Positions 59,571 to 64,000 of a stretch of DNA of 64,000 bases are shown here, in pieces. Numbering within the stretch: the first letter of the stretch is position 1; each line of letters begins with the position of its first letter. The stretch covers positions 27,787 through 91,786 of the forward strand of contig JAFUDT010000014.1 in NCBI GenBank assembly GCA_017464285.1, written 5' to 3'. The translations under genes were made by a program, and so were the position numbers. The stretch is from Bacteroidales bacterium. Its GTDB lineage: Bacteria; Bacteroidota; Bacteroidia; Bacteroidales; UBA1402. The notes beneath the pieces were generated by a model. That model saw only the letters and a list, made by a program, of their open reading frames with translations, was not told where the DNA came from and did not search any database.

Positions 59571-61168
59571 TTTTGTGCGGCTTTTCTGGCCCGGAGCTTA
59601 CGGTTGAAAGTCTGGATGCACTCGCGCTGCGGAATGATGACCGAGACACCGGGATAGTTGATTTCTTCTTGGATAATACGGGTAATCTCGGGCATATTCT
59701 TGGGCAGAGGGACCACCACATGCAGGTGTTCTGGCGCCACTCCGAGGGCCAGGCAGATAGCCTCGTACTTATGGGTGCCGGCCGAATCCTGACCTCCGGT
59801 CATTCCAGTGGTCAGATTGTCGCTGATGATAACCGTGATATTGGCATTGTCGTTGACGGCATCAAGGAGGCCGGTCATTCCCGAGTGGGTAAAAGTGCTG
59901 TCTCCGATGACAGCCACCGCCGGAAACTGGCCGGCATCGGCCGCGCCTTTGGCCATGGTGATGGAAGCCCCCATATCGACACAGCTGTCAATGGCCTGGA
60001 AGGGAGGCAGCGCCCCCAGCGTATAGCATCCGATATCTCCGAACACCCGAGCGTCGGGATACCGGGAAAGCACCTGGTTAAGAGCCGTATAGACATCTCG
60101 GTGACCGCAACCCTGACACAGTTGAGGCGGACGGCCGGCCAGATTTTTGGCCGGAGCGAAAGCCGTCATGGCTGGTTGGCCGAATGCGGCAGCCACATTA
60201 TCGGGATTCAGTTCGCCGGTGCGAGGCAGACGACCGCTCAGACGGCCGCTCACAGGATAATCGGACGACAGCAGGGCCTTGACCTGTTCTTCGGCAAAAG
60301 GCTGTCCGTCTTCCACCACCAGGATTTCCGTGCTGTGGGCAGCCAGTTCTCTGACCAGCGACACAGGCAGCGGATAATGCGATACCTTGAGCAAGGAGAT
60401 GTCACGGGGAGCGGCTTCACGCACATAGTTGCAGGCAATGCCGCAGGCAATGACACCCAAGCCTTTCTTTTCAGACAGTTGGAGAGAATTGTGAGAAGAG
60501 TCCTCGGCCGCCTGCAGCAGTGAGGGTTGTTTCTCAATGAGCGAGACATATTGCCTGCGGGCATTGCCGGGTAACAGCACCCAATGGCTGCGGTCCCTGT
60601 CGGGGCAGAGCGGATTCTGTTCACGAAGGCTGCCTACCTCGACGGCTGCCCGGGAATGGGCCAGCCGGGTGACAATTCTGAGCAATACCGGCAACTTGAG
60701 ACTTTCCGACAAATCGAAGGCCTCGGCCATCATGTCATAGGCCTCCTGCTGAGTGGATGGCTCCAGGATGGGAACCATGGCAAACTTGCCGTAGAAACGG
60801 GAATCCTGTTCATTCTGCGAAGAATGCATGGACGGATCATCGGCAGCCAGTACCACCAGCCCGCCGTTGACTCCAGTTATGCCGGCATTGACAAAGGCAT
60901 CGGCACATACATTCATGCCGACATGCTTCATGCAGACCAAAGCCCGTTTACCCGCATAGGACATGCCCAGGGCAGCTTCCATGGCCGTTTTTTCATTGGT
61001 GCACCAACGGCTGCGTATGCCCCGCTCACGGGCTGTCGGGCTATTCTGGATAAACTCGGTGATTTCTGTCGAGGGAGTGCCCGGATAGGCATAGACACCG
61101 GACAACCCCGCGTGCACTGCACCCAGCGCCACGGCTTCATCACCCAATAGCAATCGTTTTTCAGACAT
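59567..61168 (-). CDS. iorA: indolepyruvate ferredoxin oxidoreductase alpha subunit (no C-terminal ferredoxin domain)
   Basis: TPP-dependent subunit of 533 residues. N-terminal pyrimidine-binding domain begins MSEKRLLLGDEAVALGAVHAGLSGVYAYPGTPSTEI. The TPP-binding domain at about 345-470 includes QGCGHRDVYTALNQVL and FGDIGCYTLGALPPFQAIDSCVDMGASI. Canonical IorA of archaea is 590-650 residues, with a C-terminal domain binding two 4Fe-4S clusters (CxxCxxC repeats). Here the chain stops after ECIQTFNRKLRARKAAQK without it, so electrons must reach ferredoxin by another cluster protein. I believe Bacteroidota IorA are generally short, so this is probably lineage-wide. First gene of the operon; only 17 bp from the upstream pectinesterase gene, where a weak -7-like TATATCTG is seen. 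Confidence 0.93.
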   Translation of the reverse strand: MSEKRLLLGDEAVALGAVHAGLSGVYAYPGTPSTEITEFIQNSPTARERGIRSRWCTNEKTAMEAALGMSYAGKRALVCMKHVGMNVCADAFVNAGITGVNGGLVVLAADDPSMHSSQNEQDSRFYGKFAMVPILEPSTQQEAYDMMAEAFDLSESLKLPVLLRIVTRLAHSRAAVEVGSLREQNPLCPDRDRSHWVLLPGNARRQYVSLIEKQPSLLQAAEDSSHNSLQLSEKKGLGVIACGIACNYVREAAPRDISLLKVSHYPLPVSLVRELAAHSTEILVVEDGQPFAEEQVKALLSSDYPVSGRLSGRLPRTGELNPDNVAAAFGQPAMTAFAPAKNLAGRPPQLCQGCGHRDVYTALNQVLSRYPDARVFGDIGCYTLGALPPFQAIDSCVDMGASITMAKGAADAGQFPAVAVIGDSTFTHSGMTGLLDAVNDNANITVIISDNLTTGMTGGQDSAGTHKYEAICLALGVAPEHLHVVVPLPKNMPEITRIIQEEINYPGVSVIIPQRECIQTFNRKLRARKAAQK

Positions 61169-61185
61169 AGACAGATATATACTAC

Positions 61186-64000
61186 TTATTTGTACAAGAT
61201 TTTCTTTCCGTTCATGATATACAGTCCCCGTTGTGCCTCCTTGACACGAATTCCCTGCAAGTTGTAGATGACAGCGTCTTGACGGAGCTCGGCCGGGGCT
61301 GTATCCAGGCCTGTTGAGAGCTCTTCGGAGGCTACTCCCAGACCGCCCGTTTCGTTGGCGGCACGCACCGACCAGACACCGGGGCCGGTAAGGGTATAGC
61401 GCGGCTCCACAGTGAAACCGACCACTTCACCGTCCAGGCAGACGGCCCAGCACAGCACATAGGGGCTGTCGTCCCAGCGCAAGGTGTCGGCATCCTTCAG
61501 CACACCCGTCGGTGCCGAGACCTGTTCGGTCAGAGCCGTCGGATCCCAGCCGTCGGTGCCACCCATTACAGCGTCCATCGTCAGTGCATCGGCCTCCGCC
61601 TCCGTAAGCAGGGGATTGTTGGCATGCCCCTGACCGAAAGTCCGCTTGCGGGCACTCAGGTCAACAACGGAACCTCGGGCAGTGACTGAGCCGTATTCGG
61701 CAAAGCAGGCCGGCCAACCGTCGGACATTTCCGCCCAGCCGGCAGCTGAAGGCTGAACCTCCATACGGGTGTCTATATAACGACAAGTCGGCGTTCCGGA
61801 GCCCCAGGGTCTACCCAAGGTGAAGGTTCCGTCCACGCCTGCCTTGTCGGCCTTGATGACGCAGTCGCGGAATACATAGCCGTATTTTCCGGGCTGCGAG
61901 GGGGCCGTGATGTAGCCGGAAGCACAGACCTGCAGAGTCACGGCATTGTAAAAGACATCGCCCTTGCCGCAAAGAAAATCGGTACGGCCGCGCAATACGC
62001 CACCCTCGAAATAGAAACGTCCGGATTCGTTATTGGAGACATAGGTATCCTGATAGGCCCACAGACAGACATTCTTCATCACCGTCTTGTTGGACTGGTC
62101 GTTGATGACGATATTACGGCCCGTGGCATCTTCCATACCGCTCTTGAAAGTGATGTCCTGGAAATAGGTATTCACAGCTGCCCCGGTCAGTTGCAGCACA
62201 TCGCCCCTGCCGATACCTTCCAGCGGATTCTGCAGTCCGTATTCTGTGCTGACATAGTATTCTGATCCGGGTACGGTATTGACAATGACCGTGGCATCGC
62301 GGTCCTCGCCGATGACGGAGACGTTGGGTGTTGCCAGGACGGTGGTGGCATCGGGATACTGACGGCCGTCGGTGCCTTCGCGCGTTACCGTGGTACTGGC
62401 GGGAATGACATAGGTTCCCCGCCTGACAAAAATGCGGAAACGTTGCGTCACATTGCCGCGTCGCGAGGCAGCGGCAAAGGCCTGAGTCAGGGAGCCGTCA
62501 TCGGGCACGACAAAATCGTAGGGACGTTTGCTCACAAGAGATTTGCTGCGCGTCCTGAATGAAATGGAGATTTCCTCGTCCAGAGAGTTATCCGTCAGGT
62601 CGGCCACCAGACCGGCAGGCAGTACGAAACGATAGTCAGTGGCATAAGCCAGGCCCCGATACTCAAAGCTGACGGTATGGGCACTGACCGCAGGCCTCAG
62701 TTCCTGTACCTGCCCGTCGGAAGCTGTCAGACGGGCCCGGGCACCTTCCGGGATTTTCACTTTCTCGTCGAAAGTGAGCACCACGCTGCCGTTGGCCGGC
62801 ACATTGAAAGCAGACTGAGCCGGCAGTGTACGAACCAGCCGGGGGGCTGTCCCGTCGTTGACCAGCATGGCATCGCCGGTGATGAAAATATTGGTGATGG
62901 CTATGCCGTCGTTGGCCGATGCCGCCCCGGCGACACTGGAGGTCTTGTCGGAAATCCAGCGGACATAGACCTTGGGCTGGTTATTGGCCGTATCGGGCAG
63001 GGCGAAGTCTCCGGCCGTCCAGTGTTTTTCACCTTCCATGAAAATGGTACCCAGCGTAGTCCAGTCCTTGCCGTCCAAAGAGAACTGCACCAGCTGTTTC
63101 TGATAGGCATTGAAATTGTAGAGCATCTCGCTGTATACCCTCAAATGGGTAAAGGCCGTGGCGTTGACCATAGTCTGCCAATAATAATGGCCCACATCGC
63201 CTTCTGCCGATCCGGTCCGCCAGTTGACAGCAGCCGGACGCCCCTCGTAGCCGCCGGCGACGGCCTGACTCTTATCGAGCCAGCCGGAGGTATTGCCGGC
63301 ATCATCCCGCAAAACGAGCTGTACGGCATCGTTGTCTTCCGAAATGAAATCTGCCTTGCGATTACTGCCGCCGCTCTGCCAGAAGTCCCAGCCCACGATA
63401 TAGTCGGAGGCGGCAAAAGTAGCAGTCAGCGCTGTGTCCTGGGTCATTGGCAGGGTTATCTCGCCCCTGGTCTCCCCGTTACTCCAACCGGCAAATGACA
63501 TGATGCGGTTGGGCATCGCAGTCAACGTCACCGTAGTACCCTCTTCATACATCTTTTTTCCATCGACATTGACAGGAGCCGGACTGAGCTGTACCTGATA
63601 GTCGTTGGCAGGAGCCTCCACGCTGAGAGCGAGGCTGTAGGTGCTGACCTGTTCCAGATTGGCTCTGAGGGTAGTGACGGCATTGACGGTGTACTTGAAC
63701 TGGGGTTCGGTGGAAACCACAGTGCCCGTCTGGTCGGTCCAATTGACAAAACGGTAGCCGAAACTGCGTTCCGCTGTGACGGTCACCTCACTGCCAGCCT
63801 CGTAAACTGCCGCATGGGGATTGAGCGACACTTTGGCCGAACCGGCAGGACTGGCCTCGATACTGAGAGCATATTTGGCCACCTGGATTTCCGTTCCGTT
63901 GAGCAAACCGTAGATGCGGACATCGCTGAAACCGCCCTCCTTGCCGGCAGCCACGCCGACCGTGGCCGAGAGGGTGAAAACACCCGACCCGCTCAGCCGG
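61186..64000 (-). CDS. large secreted pectinesterase with InlB-like repeats and sorting tail (5' end outside window)
   Basis: Multidomain extracellular protein; at least 937 residues are visible and the frame is open to the right edge. From the visible N-side: two to three InlB/bacterial-repeat modules (VTVTAERSFGYRFVNWTDQ, VTLTAMPNRIMSFAGWSNG), a beta-sandwich carbohydrate-binding-like region (AFTHLRVYSEMLYNFNAY, VQFSLDGKDWTTL), and an Ig/Big_5 domain (NVPANGSVVLTFDEKVKI). A CE8 pectinesterase domain begins at about residue 480 of the visible part. CE8 motifs: WAYQDTYVSNNESGRFYFEGG, GRTDFLCGKGD and TLGRPWGSGT. The end NLQGIRVKEAQRGLYIMNGK is a typical Prevotella-type sorting/tail motif. It complements the PL1-CE8 enzyme at 27126. 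Confidence 0.88.
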   Translation of the reverse strand, partial: RLSGSGVFTLSATVGVAAGKEGGFSDVRIYGLLNGTEIQVAKYALSIEASPAGSAKVSLNPHAAVYEAGSEVTVTAERSFGYRFVNWTDQTGTVVSTEPQFKYTVNAVTTLRANLEQVSTYSLALSVEAPANDYQVQLSPAPVNVDGKKMYEEGTTVTLTAMPNRIMSFAGWSNGETRGEITLPMTQDTALTATFAASDYIVGWDFWQSGGSNRKADFISEDNDAVQLVLRDDAGNTSGWLDKSQAVAGGYEGRPAAVNWRTGSAEGDVGHYYWQTMVNATAFTHLRVYSEMLYNFNAYQKQLVQFSLDGKDWTTLGTIFMEGEKHWTAGDFALPDTANNQPKVYVRWISDKTSSVAGAASANDGIAITNIFITGDAMLVNDGTAPRLVRTLPAQSAFNVPANGSVVLTFDEKVKIPEGARARLTASDGQVQELRPAVSAHTVSFEYRGLAYATDYRFVLPAGLVADLTDNSLDEEISISFRTRSKSLVSKRPYDFVVPDDGSLTQAFAAASRRGNVTQRFRIFVRRGTYVIPASTTVTREGTDGRQYPDATTVLATPNVSVIGEDRDATVIVNTVPGSEYYVSTEYGLQNPLEGIGRGDVLQLTGAAVNTYFQDITFKSGMEDATGRNIVINDQSNKTVMKNVCLWAYQDTYVSNNESGRFYFEGGVLRGRTDFLCGKGDVFYNAVTLQVCASGYITAPSQPGKYGYVFRDCVIKADKAGVDGTFTLGRPWGSGTPTCRYIDTRMEVQPSAAGWAEMSDGWPACFAEYGSVTARGSVVDLSARKRTFGQGHANNPLLTEAEADALTMDAVMGGTDGWDPTALTEQVSAPTGVLKDADTLRWDDSPYVLCWAVCLDGEVVGFTVEPRYTLTGPGVWSVRAANETGGLGVASEELSTGLDTAPAELRQDAVIYNLQGIRVKEAQRGLYIMNGKKILYK

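Overview
The window is 64 kb of chromosome from a member of the Bacteroidales (Bacteroidota), fairly GC-rich, most likely close to Prevotella, Paraprevotella or Bacteroides. The evidence is repeated use of the Bacteroidota promoter (-33 TTG, about 20 nt spacer, -7 TAnnTTTG), short Cys lipoprotein signals, type IX secretion-like C-terminal tails, a FeoA-FeoB fusion, and pectin-degrading enzymes. I cannot name the species.

Layout. 1-2.6 kb (minus): mrp (cut by the left edge), trmB and ilvE form a tight housekeeping operon. 2.7-5.5 kb: a large secreted M16 peptidase facing a DUF3108 protein across an 18-bp terminator hairpin. 6.6-14.1 kb (plus): rmuC followed by an AddA/AddB-like helicase-nuclease pair. 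14.1-18.2 kb: a ferrous-iron locus (FeoAB fusion and a FeoB-associated Cys-rich protein) divergent from a hemerythrin/ScdA-type protein that overlaps a LuxR regulator with a degenerate receiver. 18.3-20.2 kb: an LTA-synthase-family phosphotransferase. 20.2-26.6 kb (minus): the threonine operon (thrA, a phosphoglycerate-mutase-like gene in the homoserine kinase position, thrC, DUF975, LMW phosphatase). It is preceded by a hitherto unlisted 18-codon leader peptide with five consecutive Thr codons and terminator-like hairpins, so it is probably attenuated by threonine supply.

26.7-43.2 kb is mainly pectin catabolism: a secreted pectate lyase-pectinesterase fusion, nfnAB, gph, then a minus-strand operon (GH2, a GH141-like beta-helix enzyme, GH29 and a CE8 lipoprotein) that has no SusC/SusD here and carries a multi-hairpin repeat between its first two genes. 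Two tandem paralogous YD-repeat lipoproteins diverge from it.

43.2-50 kb is accessory DNA beginning at a tRNA-Leu(CAA). It holds a small HTH-like protein behind overlapping divergent promoters, an AT-rich hypothetical, a four-FN3 lipoprotein with a FISUMP (C-type-lectin-like) C-terminus, a Fic protein flanked by 57-bp direct repeats, and a second FISUMP lipoprotein. The last 60 or so codons of both FISUMP proteins look like diversity-generating-retroelement variable regions, but no reverse transcriptase or template repeat lies in the window.

50-53.2 kb: a porin, a sodium:solute symporter and a hotdog thioesterase. 53.2-61.2 kb (minus): a tight seven-gene operon (iorA, iorB, aminotransferase, paaK, trpB2, paaK, ACT protein) that should interconvert aromatic amino acids, arylpyruvates, aryl-CoAs and arylacetates. 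The window ends inside another large secreted pectinesterase.
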